Shown here one piece after another: positions 8,231 through 17,217 of a stretch of 64,000 nucleotides of DNA. The stretch comes from CAG-217 sp963605415 (GTDB taxonomy: Bacteria > Bacillota > Clostridia > Oscillospirales > Acutalibacteraceae). The notes beneath the pieces are model-generated. The model made no database searches, was not told the origin of the DNA, and saw nothing but the letters and a program-made list of their open reading frames with translations. The position numbers were made by a program, and so were the translations under genes. The stretch spans positions 45,564 through 109,563 of the forward strand of contig CAVCUL010000007.1 of the NCBI GenBank assembly GCA_963605415.1, read 5' to 3'. Position 1 is the stretch's first letter. Every line of letters starts with the position of its first letter.

Positions 8231-9673
8231 TTAGTTTTGGCTGTCGGCCTCCGCGCGGCGGTCTTTCAACTCCTGCTCCACCTGGGCCCGCTGGGCAGGG
8301 GTGTAGCGGATAAACAGCAGCGGGATAATATACAGCAGGCTGGCAACCGCCGGGGTCAGGATCACCAGTGGCCAGATCCAGCGGTCAAAGGCAGCGCTTT
8401 GGGTGCCCAGGTAGGTGGAAGCCCCCTCAATGGGCTTGTAGTGTAGCAGGTGCAGCGCCAGGGTGGCCAGTCCGGCGGTAATGCCGCTGGAAATTTTTGT
8501 AAACGAGGTCTGCATGGAGAAGGTGATGCCCTCGGTGCGCTTACCGGTTTTCCATTCCATATAGTCGATGCTGTCACAGAAAATCGCTGTTTGCGCAATG
8601 GAGGAGGCGCCCAGGGGAATACCGCCCAGACCAATTACCGCCATGGCAAACCACAAATTCTTGCCCTCAAAGCCGATTAGGTAGGCGATAATGCGGGCAA
8701 CTACATTCAGGCTTTGCATAACAACCAGAGCGTTCACATAGCCGTGGCACCATTTTTTGATTTTATCTGCTGCCAGCATACCCAAAAATCCCGGCAGTCC
8801 GGTAAAGATGTAGTAAATGGTAGTCAGCCCCAAAGCGCCGATCAGGCTGTTCTCGCCTAAAAAGTCCGCGGCGATCTCATATTTGAAAAAGTAGGTGACC
8901 AGATTGGCACCAAAGCCCAGGGCACCCAGCAGATTGGCCAGAGTCACAAGCAGCAGCATTTTGTTCTTAAACAGCAGGGAAAAACTCTCCCACAGGCTTT
9001 GCTGTTGTGCCTCCTGCACCACATGGATCCGCTCCTGCGCCGCATAGCAGCGGTAGCTGAGCATGGAGCCGCCCAGACCGAAGATCAGGGCAAATACCAG
9101 TGCCATCAGTGCCATGCTTGCGCCGGTGGCATTGGCTACCATTTCCAAGGCCATGGGAATGACGGTGCTGAATGCGCCGTACACGCAGGAGCCGATGGTG
9201 CGGGCCCACTGCACAAACCGGTCCCGCTCATTGGAGTTAGGAGACACGGCGGCGGTAATGCCCCAGATGGATACATCCTGCACGGTGTAGGCCAGATCCC
9301 AGCAGATATACATAATCACAAAGTAACTTACCCGCAGCCACAGCAAATCCGATTTGGTGGAGAACACCACAAACAGCAGCACGGTAAAGATACCCACCGG
9401 CAGCGGGGTGTAGCGCAAAAACGGCCGCAGTTTTTCGCCGTTTTTGAAGGTGTGCTTGTCAATAAAGGAACCCACGATGGGGTCGTTGACCCCGTCCCAC
9501 ACTTTCATCACGATCAGCAGTACGCTGACGACCAGCGCCGGGAACAGGGCAATATCCGTCATAAAATAAGTAAAGAATGACGCCCCGATCAGGGAATAGA
9601 CCATATTTTGTCCGCCAAGGCCGACCAAAAAGCCGGTTTGCTCCCGTCGGGTGATATATTTCTTTTCCTCCAT
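8231..9673 (-). CDS. GPH-family sugar:cation symporter (MFS)
   Basis: This 480-residue transporter has about twelve membrane segments. It carries hallmarks of the glycoside-pentoside-hexuronide symporters: KVWDGVNDPIVGSFID near residues 57-72, and GKRTEGITFSMQ near residue 385. Such proteins import disaccharides or glycosides with Na+ or H+. The start ATG 9673 has a GAGGGGG ribosome binding site. It is the last gene of the leftward series GH31, NSS transporter, GPH transporter, but a terminator at 9761-9798 sits before it, so it may be transcribed separately. An alpha-glycoside processed by GH31 is a reasonable but untested substrate. Confidence 0.9.
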   Translation of the reverse strand: MEEKKYITRREQTGFLVGLGGQNMVYSLIGASFFTYFMTDIALFPALVVSVLLIVMKVWDGVNDPIVGSFIDKHTFKNGEKLRPFLRYTPLPVGIFTVLLFVVFSTKSDLLWLRVSYFVIMYICWDLAYTVQDVSIWGITAAVSPNSNERDRFVQWARTIGSCVYGAFSTVIPMALEMVANATGASMALMALVFALIFGLGGSMLSYRCYAAQERIHVVQEAQQQSLWESFSLLFKNKMLLLVTLANLLGALGFGANLVTYFFKYEIAADFLGENSLIGALGLTTIYYIFTGLPGFLGMLAADKIKKWCHGYVNALVVMQSLNVVARIIAYLIGFEGKNLWFAMAVIGLGGIPLGASSIAQTAIFCDSIDYMEWKTGKRTEGITFSMQTSFTKISSGITAGLATLALHLLHYKPIEGASTYLGTQSAAFDRWIWPLVILTPAVASLLYIIPLLFIRYTPAQRAQVEQELKDRRAEADSQN

Positions 9674-9760
9674 AGTATTTCCCCCTCAATGTATCGGCTG
9701 TCTTTTGGTTTTTGACAACACGATCCTAAAATAAAGGTTAGCAGATTTGAAATAAAAAAG

Positions 9761-9798
9761 AAAGCCTTTTTTGCAACTTTCATTGCAGAAAAGGCTTT
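9761..9798 (-). terminator. Terminator after the NSS transporter gene
   Basis: Arms AAAGCCTTTT (9761-9770) and AAAAGGCTTT (9789-9798), extended inwards by TTGCA/TGCAA pairing, are followed leftwards by a T-run (the A-run at 9753-9759 of the plus strand). Confidence 0.8.
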
Positions 9799-9839
9799 TC
9801 TCTGTTTTTATACGACAAATCGCCAATGCTGTCGTACAA

Positions 9840-11213
9840 TTAGTGACGGATCAGACCCAGTACCAGAATGACAGCCACCAGCACCGGCAGCACATAGCAC
9901 ATATAGCCTCGCATCCAGGACTGCACTTTCAATCCCTTGCCGGAATTGGCTTCTTTGGTAAAATTCTTCCAGCCCCAGCCGTAGCGGGAGGTGCAGAAGA
10001 AAATAAAGATCAGGGAGCCCAGGGGCAGCAGCAGATTGCTCACCACAAAGTCCTCCAGATCCAGCACGCCGGTACCTTCGCCCAGCGGTTGGAATTTGGA
10101 TAGCAAATTGAAGCCCAGCACACAGGGCAAACTCAGCAGGAACATGAGAATGCCGTTAAACAGGCAGGCTTTTTTGCGGCTCCAGCCGGACAGATCCATG
10201 GTGCAGGACACAATGTTCTCAAACACGCCCAGCACGGTGGAAAAGGCGGCAAAGCTCATAAACACAAAGAACAGGCTGCCCCACACGCGCCCCAGGGGCA
10301 TATGGTTAAAGATATTGGGCAGGGTAATGAAGATCAGGCTGGGGCCGCTGTCCGGCTGCACCCCGTAGGCAAAGCAGGCGGGGAAGATAATCAGCCCGGA
10401 GCACAGGGCCACCAGGGTGTCCAGTGTCGCCACCCGGGCAGACTCGCCCATCAGTGCCCGCTCCTTGCCGATGTAGCTGCCAAAGATAGCCATAGCACCG
10501 ATGCCCAGGCTCAGAGTGAAGAAGGACTGGTTCATGGCCCCGGCAATCACATTGCCGATACCCACCTGCTTCATTCTGTCCAGATCCGGTACCAGGTAAA
10601 AGCGCAAGCCCTGGCTGCCGCCGGCAGTGCACACGCTGTTGACGGCCAGCACCACCATAATCACCAGCAGTGCCAGCATCATCCATTTGGTAATGCGCTC
10701 CAGTCCCTTTTGCAGGCTGAAGGAGCAAATCAAAAATCCGGCAACCACCACAATGGCCATATAAATGGTCATACGCAGTGGATCGCCCAGCATTTGGTTG
10801 AACTGTGTTGCTACCCCATCGGTATCTGCACCCACGAATTTGCCGGAGGCAGTGCTGACAAAGTAGTCCAGCATCCACCCGGCTACGGTGGTGTAAAACA
10901 TCATCAGGATATAGTTGCCGGCCATAGCCACATAGCCGTGCAGGTGCCACTTGCTGCCCTTTGGCTCCAGCTGTTGGTACAGCCGTGCCGGGCTGCGCTG
11001 ACCGGCGCGACCCATGGCGAATTCCATGGTCATTACCGGCACGCCCAGGATGACTAAGAAAAACAGATAGATCAGTACAAAAGCACCGCCGCCGTACTGG
11101 CCTACCATGTAGGGGAATTTCCATACATTGCCAATGCCGATGGCGCACCCGGCGCTCAGCAGAATAAAGCCCAGGCGGCTGCCCAGTTGTTCGCGTTGTT
11201 CCATAACTTTCAT
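9840..11213 (-). CDS. Sodium-dependent transporter, NSS (SNF) family
   Basis: The 457-residue protein opens with the classical NSS signature for helices 1 and 2: GFILLSAGCAIGIGNVWKFPY (about residues 15-35), then GGGAFVLIYLFF. Roughly eleven to twelve hydrophobic segments are visible. Bacterial NSS members co-transport amino acids or similar amines with Na+. The gene starts at ATG 11213, 54 bases after the GH31 gene ends and on the same strand. A 14-base inverted repeat (GGCAGA-CA-TCTGCC) lies between the GAGAGGG purine run and the start. The amino-acid substrate is unknown, and the pairing with a glycosidase is unusual. Confidence 0.9.
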   Translation of the reverse strand: MKVMEQREQLGSRLGFILLSAGCAIGIGNVWKFPYMVGQYGGGAFVLIYLFFLVILGVPVMTMEFAMGRAGQRSPARLYQQLEPKGSKWHLHGYVAMAGNYILMMFYTTVAGWMLDYFVSTASGKFVGADTDGVATQFNQMLGDPLRMTIYMAIVVVAGFLICSFSLQKGLERITKWMMLALLVIMVVLAVNSVCTAGGSQGLRFYLVPDLDRMKQVGIGNVIAGAMNQSFFTLSLGIGAMAIFGSYIGKERALMGESARVATLDTLVALCSGLIIFPACFAYGVQPDSGPSLIFITLPNIFNHMPLGRVWGSLFFVFMSFAAFSTVLGVFENIVSCTMDLSGWSRKKACLFNGILMFLLSLPCVLGFNLLSKFQPLGEGTGVLDLEDFVVSNLLLPLGSLIFIFFCTSRYGWGWKNFTKEANSGKGLKVQSWMRGYMCYVLPVLVAVILVLGLIRH

Positions 11214-11267
11214 TTTCGGCAGATGTCTGCCGCCCTCTCATTGAATTTGCCGTACTATTTTACACGA

Positions 11268-13631
11268 TTATGCGTCTGTTTGCAAGAGTGCTTCCTCCAG
11301 TGCCCGGCGCACGGTGCCCGGCAGGCAGGTGTGCTCCAGCGCCCGGCGCAGTTCATCCTCGGTTTTGGCATTTTTAAACAAACGATAGCAGGCGCTTTTG
11401 TGCACATTGCTGCCCTGCCAGCGGCAAAAGATCTTCAGCACCCGTTCCTTGACCGGCGCCGCCTTGCGATAGGCAGCGCCTTGAAGGTGCAGCTGCGCCC
11501 CCACAGCGGGGTCATAGTCGTTGAGGATAACGGTGGCTTCTCCTGCGGCATTTTGGGTCACTTCCGTCTCCGCACAGGTGAGGGTGGATGGCTCCAGATC
11601 TTTGCATACAAGGGTCAGCCGCCGTTTCTTTGGCAGCACGGTGCAGTCGCCTATGGAGGGCGCCACGGTTACTGTCAACTCGCTGCCGTGCAGCTGCTGG
11701 CTGATCCGGGTCTGGGCCTTGTGGGTGTCAAAATCCGTTTGGCCGTTGTCCTCATATAGGATGAAGTCGCCGTCCCCGGCATAGAGCCACAAGGTCAGCG
11801 CTGCCGGGTTGCTCCAGGTGTTGCCCGGGTCATCGCTCAGCGGCAGGATTGCCCCGGTCCTGGCCAGCACCGGCAGATCTGCCAGCTCCCGGTGGAGGGT
11901 CAGACACAGGGGGCCGGTGTAGACCGCGCCGGTGAACAGATCCGTCCACCGCCCCGGTGGGATCCAGGCGTCCACAGCGCCCATACCCAGCTGCTTTTTC
12001 TGCGGCGAGGTGATGGGATATACCAGCAGCTGGCTGCCAAACAGGTAGCCGTTGCGGTAGGTTTTGTCATAGGCCTCCTCCGCCTCTGGGTAGGCATAGT
12101 ACAGGGGCTCGCACAGAGCCAGTCCCTCCCGGTGGGTGCGGGCGCCCATCGTATAGAGGTATGGGATCAGCCGGTGGCGCAGGCGCAGCCAGTCTTTGGC
12201 GGCGGCGCACACATCCGGCCGGTAGCGCCAGGGCTCTTTGCCCAGCAGGTCGTTGGAGGTGGAGTGCAGCCGCAGAATGGGGCTGAACACCCCCAGTTGC
12301 AGCCAGCGCAGATACAGCTCCTCGTTGCGCTGCCCGAAGTGGTGCCCGCCAATGTCGTGGCTCCACCAGGTGTAGCCCACATTGGCCGCCGTGGCGGTAA
12401 AGTAGGGCTGAAATTGCAGCACCCGCCAGCTTTGGGCGGTGTCGCCGGAGAAGCCCAGGGGATAGCGGTGGGCGCCGGGGCCGCTGTAGCGGGACAGGAT
12501 CAGCGGCAGATCGCCGTTCTCTGCGTTATCTAAATAATGATAGTGATTCAGTGCCACCAGCGGGTCCAGCCCGGGCACATCGCTCTTTTTGCCCTGCTGC
12601 CAGTCCAGCCACCAAAAGTCCACGCCCTCTTTTTCGTAGGGTTTGTGGAGCACATCAAAGTAAGCGTTCCAAAAGGCGTCGCTGCCGCACCGGAACGGAA
12701 TATCCTGCTTGGTTTTCGGGTCCAACCCCATAGCCTTTGCCATAGCCGGGTACGGGTCCTCAAAGGCACGCACTCCGTCCGCCGGGTGCAGGTTGACGGT
12801 GGTGTGCAGCCCCATTTGGTGCAGCTCTCGCAAAAAGGCCTTGTAGTCCGGGAACAGCTCCGTATTCCAGGAGTAGCCGGTCCAGCCGTCCTTGCCCTTG
12901 TAGTGGGTGCCAAAGCGTTTATTGGGGTCCGTCCAGTGCCAGTCCATATCTACGGTGGCTACCGTCAGCGGCACATTCTCCGCCGCAAAGCGCTTCATCA
13001 GCCCCAGATATTCCTTTTGGGTGTAGGCGTGGTAGCGGCTCCACCACACCCCCAGAGCGAACCGGGGGATCAGGGGCACTGCCCCGCTGATTTTATAAAA
13101 ATCCTGCACCGCTGCCCGGTAGTCGTGGCCATAGGCAAATACGTATATATCCTTGCCCTTTCCCTTGCGGGGGCAGAAGCGGCCGTCTGCGTCCAGCAAA
13201 AAGCTGCGGCTGTCGTCCAGTAGGCTTACTCCGTCCCGGGATAGCAGGCCATCCTGTAAGGGCACAGGGCCAAAGGTGGCGTCCAGGGTGCGGCAGGTGC
13301 CGTGCAGGTTGCCAAAGTTCAGGCAGTCCGCCGTTTTGCCGTCCGAAAAGGTTACCGTTTGCGGCGCACCGGTGCGGGCGCTCACGGTGAGGGCGATTTC
13401 CGGGGTAGTCAGGGTGATTTTGTCCCGGTGCAGCGTCGCTTTGCATGGGGGCACTTCAAAGGCCCGGAACCACACGGCAGTGCTGGCCCGGTCCTCAAAT
13501 CCGCCGCCGGGGCAGTGCTCCACCCGGATCAGCCGCGGGGTCAGTACTGTCAGACGGCAGGGACCGAAAATAAAAATCTGTTTTTCCGTAGCGGTGCCCG
13601 CTGTGTGGGCGCGCAGTGCTTCTTTTAGCAT
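11268..13631 (-). CDS. GH31 family alpha-glycosidase, intracellular
   Basis: This 787-residue family 31 hydrolase lacks a signal peptide. An N-terminal beta-sandwich is followed by the catalytic barrel, with IPRFALGVWWSRY (about 188-200), the probable nucleophile Asp343 in WWLDWQQG, and the probable acid/base Asp397 in GFSGDTAQSW. Distal beta domains and a helical tail (about 715-787) follow. The nucleophile loop WLDWQQ differs from the common W-x-D-M-N-E form, so a substrate other than simple maltose or isomaltose is possible. The start is ATG 13631 with a CAGGGGGAA ribosome binding site. The earlier in-frame ATG at 13670 lies only just downstream of the -10 element. Confidence 0.9.
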   Translation of the reverse strand: MLKEALRAHTAGTATEKQIFIFGPCRLTVLTPRLIRVEHCPGGGFEDRASTAVWFRAFEVPPCKATLHRDKITLTTPEIALTVSARTGAPQTVTFSDGKTADCLNFGNLHGTCRTLDATFGPVPLQDGLLSRDGVSLLDDSRSFLLDADGRFCPRKGKGKDIYVFAYGHDYRAAVQDFYKISGAVPLIPRFALGVWWSRYHAYTQKEYLGLMKRFAAENVPLTVATVDMDWHWTDPNKRFGTHYKGKDGWTGYSWNTELFPDYKAFLRELHQMGLHTTVNLHPADGVRAFEDPYPAMAKAMGLDPKTKQDIPFRCGSDAFWNAYFDVLHKPYEKEGVDFWWLDWQQGKKSDVPGLDPLVALNHYHYLDNAENGDLPLILSRYSGPGAHRYPLGFSGDTAQSWRVLQFQPYFTATAANVGYTWWSHDIGGHHFGQRNEELYLRWLQLGVFSPILRLHSTSNDLLGKEPWRYRPDVCAAAKDWLRLRHRLIPYLYTMGARTHREGLALCEPLYYAYPEAEEAYDKTYRNGYLFGSQLLVYPITSPQKKQLGMGAVDAWIPPGRWTDLFTGAVYTGPLCLTLHRELADLPVLARTGAILPLSDDPGNTWSNPAALTLWLYAGDGDFILYEDNGQTDFDTHKAQTRISQQLHGSELTVTVAPSIGDCTVLPKKRRLTLVCKDLEPSTLTCAETEVTQNAAGEATVILNDYDPAVGAQLHLQGAAYRKAAPVKERVLKIFCRWQGSNVHKSACYRLFKNAKTEDELRRALEHTCLPGTVRRALEEALLQTDA

Positions 13632-13658
13632 AAAAAATTCCCCCTGTCTTCCAACTGT

Positions 13659-13686
13659 ATTGTAACACATTTTGTTCTGAAAGCAA
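13659..13686 (-). promoter_or_regulatory. Promoter of the GH31 unit
   Basis: Leftward -35 TTGCTT (13686-13681), 16-base spacer, -10 TACAAT (13664-13659), with a short leader to ATG 13631. Confidence 0.8.
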
Positions 13687-13706
13687 TACCTGTTTGTCCC
13701 CCCCGG

Positions 13707-13735
13707 TTGACTTGCCGGGCAAAAGCAGGTACAAT
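13707..13735 (+). promoter_or_regulatory. Promoter of glpP
   Basis: -35 TTGACT (13707-13712), 17-base spacer, -10 TACAAT (13730-13735), 39 bases before the GlpP start. Confidence 0.85.
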
Positions 13736-13774
13736 GAGAGGGAGAAAAGCCAAGACCGTACAGGGGGGAACAGT

Positions 13775-14338
13775 ATGGGATTTTTGGAAGATACGCTGGG
13801 AGACAGCCCCATTGTGGCCGCCGTAAAAGACGAGCCGGGGCTGGAGCAGTGCCTGGACAGTCCGTGCCGGGTGGTATTTGTGCTGTATGGAGATTTGAAT
13901 TCCGTGCCGGAAATTGTGGCCCGGCTGAAAGCGGCGGGCAAGACGGTATTTGTCCATGCCGATTTGGTAGAGGGTCTGTCTGCCCGGGAGGCGGCGGTGG
14001 ATTATCTCATTCACGCGGCCCGGCCGGACGGGATCATCTCTACCCGATTGCCACTGCTGCGCTTTGCCAAGGCCAAGGGGCTGCGCACCATTTTGCGTTT
14101 CTTTCTTATCGACTCCATTGCGATGGAGAATATTACCAAGATGAAGAACGAGCGCTGTGTGGATCTGATTGAGGTGTTGCCCGGGCTGATGCCCAAGATC
14201 ATTCGCCGGGTCACTGCCACCTGCGGCAAGCCGATTATCGCCGGGGGTCTGGTGACGGAAAAGGCTGATGTGGTCAGCGCCTTGGAGGCGGGCGCACTGG
14301 CGGTGTCCTCCACCAATCCGGGGGTTTGGCAGATGTGA
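13775..14338 (+). CDS. glpP: Glycerol-3-phosphate-responsive antiterminator GlpP
   Basis: The protein has 187 residues, the size of the GlpP family, and shows its conserved stretches: PIVAAVKDE, VFVLYGDLNSVPEIV, VHADLVEGL, PDGIISTR, RFFLIDSIAMENI, DLIEVLPGLMPKII, and PIIAGGLV near the C-terminus. In Bacillus, GlpP with bound glycerol-3-phosphate binds glp leader RNA and prevents termination. The start ATG 13775 follows an AGGGGGGA ribosome binding site. It has its own terminator, and the gene downstream carries a leader with terminator hairpins, the expected target. Confidence 0.93.
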   Translation: MGFLEDTLGDSPIVAAVKDEPGLEQCLDSPCRVVFVLYGDLNSVPEIVARLKAAGKTVFVHADLVEGLSAREAAVDYLIHAARPDGIISTRLPLLRFAKAKGLRTILRFFLIDSIAMENITKMKNERCVDLIEVLPGLMPKIIRRVTATCGKPIIAGGLVTEKADVVSALEAGALAVSSTNPGVWQM

Positions 14339-14367
14339 GATAATGTACAGGCGTTCATTATCTTTTT
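14339..14367 (+). terminator. Terminator of glpP
   Basis: GATAATG (14339-14345) pairs with CATTATC (14356-14362), starting directly after the glpP stop codon and followed by TTTTT. The stem is weak (7 bp, AT-rich). Confidence 0.6.
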
Positions 14368-14372
14368 GCATA

Positions 14373-14401
14373 TTGCCAGCGGCAATTCTTTGTGCTATAC
14401 T
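14373..14401 (+). promoter_or_regulatory. Promoter of the glycerol-3-phosphate oxidation operon
   Basis: -35 TTGCCA (14373-14378), 17-base spacer, -10 TATACT (14396-14401). It drives a leader of about 120 bases. Confidence 0.82.
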
Positions 14402-14404
14402 AAA

Positions 14405-14527
14405 ATTACTTCAAGTGCATAACAGCCGAGAGATTTGAGCAACGGTAAAAGCACGGAGCAGGGCGCTCCGTCTTTTTTCGTTGCTTTTTTATTTTGCCTG
14501 TTTTGCCAGAATAAGGGGGAAATACGA
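14405..14527 (+). promoter_or_regulatory. Leader with stacked terminator hairpins, probable GlpP antitermination target
   Basis: Between promoter and start codon an inner hairpin, ACGGAGC (14453-14459) with GCTCCGT (14465-14471), is followed by C and six T. An outer pairing, GCAACG (14439-14444) with CGTTGC (14479-14484), is followed by another six T. Transcription should stop here unless the structure is prevented. GlpP is encoded immediately upstream, and antitermination at leader terminators is its known role. The GlpP contact site itself is not identified. Confidence 0.75.
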
Positions 14528-15964
14528 ATGTATGATGTAGCAATCATCGGCGGCGGTATTGCCGGGTGCGCCTGCGCCTATCGGCTGGCTCGCTGCCGGG
14601 TGCGGGTCATTCTGCTGGAGAAGGAGAACGACATCTGTATGGGTGCCACCCGCGCCAACAGCGCCATTATGCATGCCGGGTACGATCCGCACCCGGGCAC
14701 GCTGATGGCCAAGCTGAATGTGAAGGGCAACGCCATGAGCCGGGAGATCTGCAAAAAGCTCCATGTGTCTTGGAAAGACACCGGCTCTCTGGTGGTGGCC
14801 TTGAGCGATGAGGACATGGACACCTTGCAGGATCTGCTGGAGCGGGGGCGTGAGAACGGTGTACCGGGGCTGGAGCTTTGGGATGCCGCGCAGGTACGAG
14901 CCAAGGAACCAAATGTAACAGAGGAGGCCAAGGGCGCCTTGTGGGCACCTACGGCAGCCATTGTCAATCCCTGGGAGTTTGGCCTGGCGATGGCCGAGGT
15001 GGCGGTGCAAAACGGTTGCGAATTGCGCCGTCGGTTCCCGGTGGAGAAGATTGAGAAAACCGCGGAGGGCTACGCTCTGTCCGATGGCAAAGACACGGTG
15101 GAGGCCCGGTATGTGATCAACGCCGCCGGTGTGTACGCCGATGTGGTCAATAACCTGGTGGCGGCGCCGTCCTTTACTGTGGAGCCGACGGTGGGCGAGT
15201 ATTACCTGCTGGATAAGTGCGAGGGCAGCCGGGTGTCTACGGTGATCTTCCAGTGCCCGGGCAAAGAGGGCAAGGGCGTGCTGGTGGCGCCTACGGTGCA
15301 CGGCAATTTAATTGTGGGTCCCAACGCAGTGGTGCGGCAGGATCCGGATGACACCTCTGACACCGCAGCGGGCCTGGCAGAGGTGCGCCAAAAGGCGGTG
15401 CGCACGGTGCCCGGCGTGGACTTTCGCCAGAATATCCGCAACTTTGCCGGTATGCGTGCCAATTCCACGGTGGATGATTTTGTTATTGATTTTGCGGCGG
15501 AGCATTTCCTGAATGTGGCGGGTATTCGCTCTCCCGGGCTGACCTCTGCGCCGGCCATTGCCGATTATGCGGCGGATCTGCTGGCCCGGACCGGGCTGGA
15601 TCTGACGGAGAAAGACAGCTACATAGACAGCCGGGAGAAGGTGCATTTCAACCAGTTAAGTGCTACGGAGCGCAAGCAGCTAATTGAGAAAAATCCCGCT
15701 TACGGTCGGGTGATCTGCCGGTGCGAGACGGTGACCGAGGGCGAGATCTTAGACGCCATTCATTCGCCTATCCCGCCGGTATCCGTAGACGGCATTAAGC
15801 GCCGCACCGGTACCGGTATGGGGCGCTGTCAGGGCGGCTTTTGCGGGCCCCGTGTGCTGGACCTGCTGGCAAGGGAGCTGGGTGTGTCGCCGCTGACCGT
15901 CTTGCAGGACCGGGACGGCAGCGAAATTCTTACTGCCTATACAAAAGGGGAGGTGCGTGCGTAA
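14528..15964 (+). CDS. FAD-dependent glycerol-3-phosphate dehydrogenase-like protein with C-terminal [2Fe-2S] domain (GlpA/GlpO-like)
   Basis: This 478-residue protein begins with an FAD Rossmann fold (VAIIGGGIAGCACAYRLA, 4-21) and the family motif GATRANSAIMHAGYD. Its DAO-type oxidase domain runs to about residue 370. The C-terminus has a BFD-like [2Fe-2S] module with cysteines in VICRCETVTEGE and MGRCQGGFC, as in anaerobic GlpA. It probably oxidises glycerol-3-phosphate to dihydroxyacetone phosphate, passing electrons to the next two proteins. The start ATG 14528 has an AAGGGGG ribosome binding site. Its TAA overlaps the next ATG. L-2-hydroxyglutarate-type oxidation is the alternative, but GlpP control favours glycerol-3-phosphate. 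Confidence 0.88.
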   Translation: MYDVAIIGGGIAGCACAYRLARCRVRVILLEKENDICMGATRANSAIMHAGYDPHPGTLMAKLNVKGNAMSREICKKLHVSWKDTGSLVVALSDEDMDTLQDLLERGRENGVPGLELWDAAQVRAKEPNVTEEAKGALWAPTAAIVNPWEFGLAMAEVAVQNGCELRRRFPVEKIEKTAEGYALSDGKDTVEARYVINAAGVYADVVNNLVAAPSFTVEPTVGEYYLLDKCEGSRVSTVIFQCPGKEGKGVLVAPTVHGNLIVGPNAVVRQDPDDTSDTAAGLAEVRQKAVRTVPGVDFRQNIRNFAGMRANSTVDDFVIDFAAEHFLNVAGIRSPGLTSAPAIADYAADLLARTGLDLTEKDSYIDSREKVHFNQLSATERKQLIEKNPAYGRVICRCETVTEGEILDAIHSPIPPVSVDGIKRRTGTGMGRCQGGFCGPRVLDLLARELGVSPLTVLQDRDGSEILTAYTKGEVRA

Positions 15965-17217
15965 TGTATGATCTGATTGTAATTGGCGGCGGACCTGCCG
16001 GTTTGGCGGCTGCTTATGCAGCCTGGAACAAAGGGCTCAAACACATTGCCATTTTAGAGCGTGATAAAGAGCTGGGCGGTATTCTCAACCAGTGTATCCA
16101 TAATGGCTTTGGTCTCCATTACTTTAAGGAGCAGCTGACCGGCCCGGAGTACGCCTCTCGCTTTGCTGCCATGGTGGCAGACACCGGGGTGGAGGTATTC
16201 CTGGACACCATGGTGCTCCAAGTGACCCCGGAGAAGCAGGTGCACGCGGTGAGCAAAAAAGAGGGCTACCGGGTGCTGGAGGCCAAGAGTATTGTGCTGG
16301 CCATGGGGTGCAGAGAGCGCACCCGCGGCGCCATCTCCATTCCCGGCACCCGCCCCGCCGGTGTGCTCACTGCCGGTGCTGCCCAGCGGTATGTGAACAT
16401 GGAGGGCTACATGGTGGGCAAGCGGGTGGTCATTCTCGGATCCGGCGATATTGGGCTGATCATGGCCCGGCGCATGACCCTGGAGGGCGCCAAGGTGCTG
16501 GCCTGCGTGGAAGTGATGCCTTATTCCGGCGGCTTACAGCGCAACATTGTGCAGTGCCTGGAGGATTTTGATATTCCGCTGTACCTGTCCCACACCATTA
16601 CGGATATTCGGGGCAAGGCCCGGGTGGAGCAAGTGGTGGTGTCCCAGGTGGACGATCAGCGCCGCCCCATTCCCGGTACGGAAATGACCTTTGACTGCGA
16701 CACGGTGCTGCTGTCCGTGGGTTTGATCCCGGAGAATGAGCTGACCCGGGACGCGGGGATCGCAATGGACCCCCGCACCAACGGTGCGCTGGTGTATGAG
16801 AACCGGGAGACCTCGGTGCCGGGCATTTTTGCCTGCGGCAATGCGCTGCATGTGCACGATCTGGTAGACTTTGTCACCGCAGAGAGTATGGCTGCCGGTG
16901 CGGCGGCTGCCGACTATGTGCAGTCCGGCGAGTTGGAGCGGGACCGCACGGTGCAGGTGACCACTAATGCAAATATCGGCTACACAGTGCCCCAGCGCTT
17001 TCGTGCAGACAGTGACGGAGTGGAGTTCTACTTCCGGGTGCGTCGGGTGTTTAAGGAGAGCCGCATTCAGGTAACCTGCGGCGATCAGGTGATCGCGTCC
17101 TTTAAGCGGGAGCATATGGCCCCCGGCGAGATGGAAACCATTAAGATCCCCAAGGCACTTCTGGCGCGGATTCACGGCGATACCTTGCATATTGCAGCAG
17201 AGGAGGTACAGGCATGA
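15964..17217 (+). CDS. NAD(P)/FAD-dependent oxidoreductase, second subunit
   Basis: This 417-residue pyridine-nucleotide-disulfide-type flavoprotein has two dinucleotide folds: LIVIGGGPAGLAAAYAA (4-20) and VVILGSGDIGLIMARRM (about 156-172). GIFACGNALHVHDLVDFVT marks the FAD-binding C-terminal signature. CNQCIHNGFG-like sequence (LNQCIHNGFGLHYF) replaces the redox disulfide. In Clostridia such a protein is encoded between a GlpA-like dehydrogenase and a DUF1667 protein. The start overlaps the previous stop (TAATG), and its end overlaps the next start, so subunits of one complex are likely. It probably links glycerol-3-phosphate oxidation to NAD(P) or another carrier. Confidence 0.87.
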   Translation: MYDLIVIGGGPAGLAAAYAAWNKGLKHIAILERDKELGGILNQCIHNGFGLHYFKEQLTGPEYASRFAAMVADTGVEVFLDTMVLQVTPEKQVHAVSKKEGYRVLEAKSIVLAMGCRERTRGAISIPGTRPAGVLTAGAAQRYVNMEGYMVGKRVVILGSGDIGLIMARRMTLEGAKVLACVEVMPYSGGLQRNIVQCLEDFDIPLYLSHTITDIRGKARVEQVVVSQVDDQRRPIPGTEMTFDCDTVLLSVGLIPENELTRDAGIAMDPRTNGALVYENRETSVPGIFACGNALHVHDLVDFVTAESMAAGAAAADYVQSGELERDRTVQVTTNANIGYTVPQRFRADSDGVEFYFRVRRVFKESRIQVTCGDQVIASFKREHMAPGEMETIKIPKALLARIHGDTLHIAAEEVQA

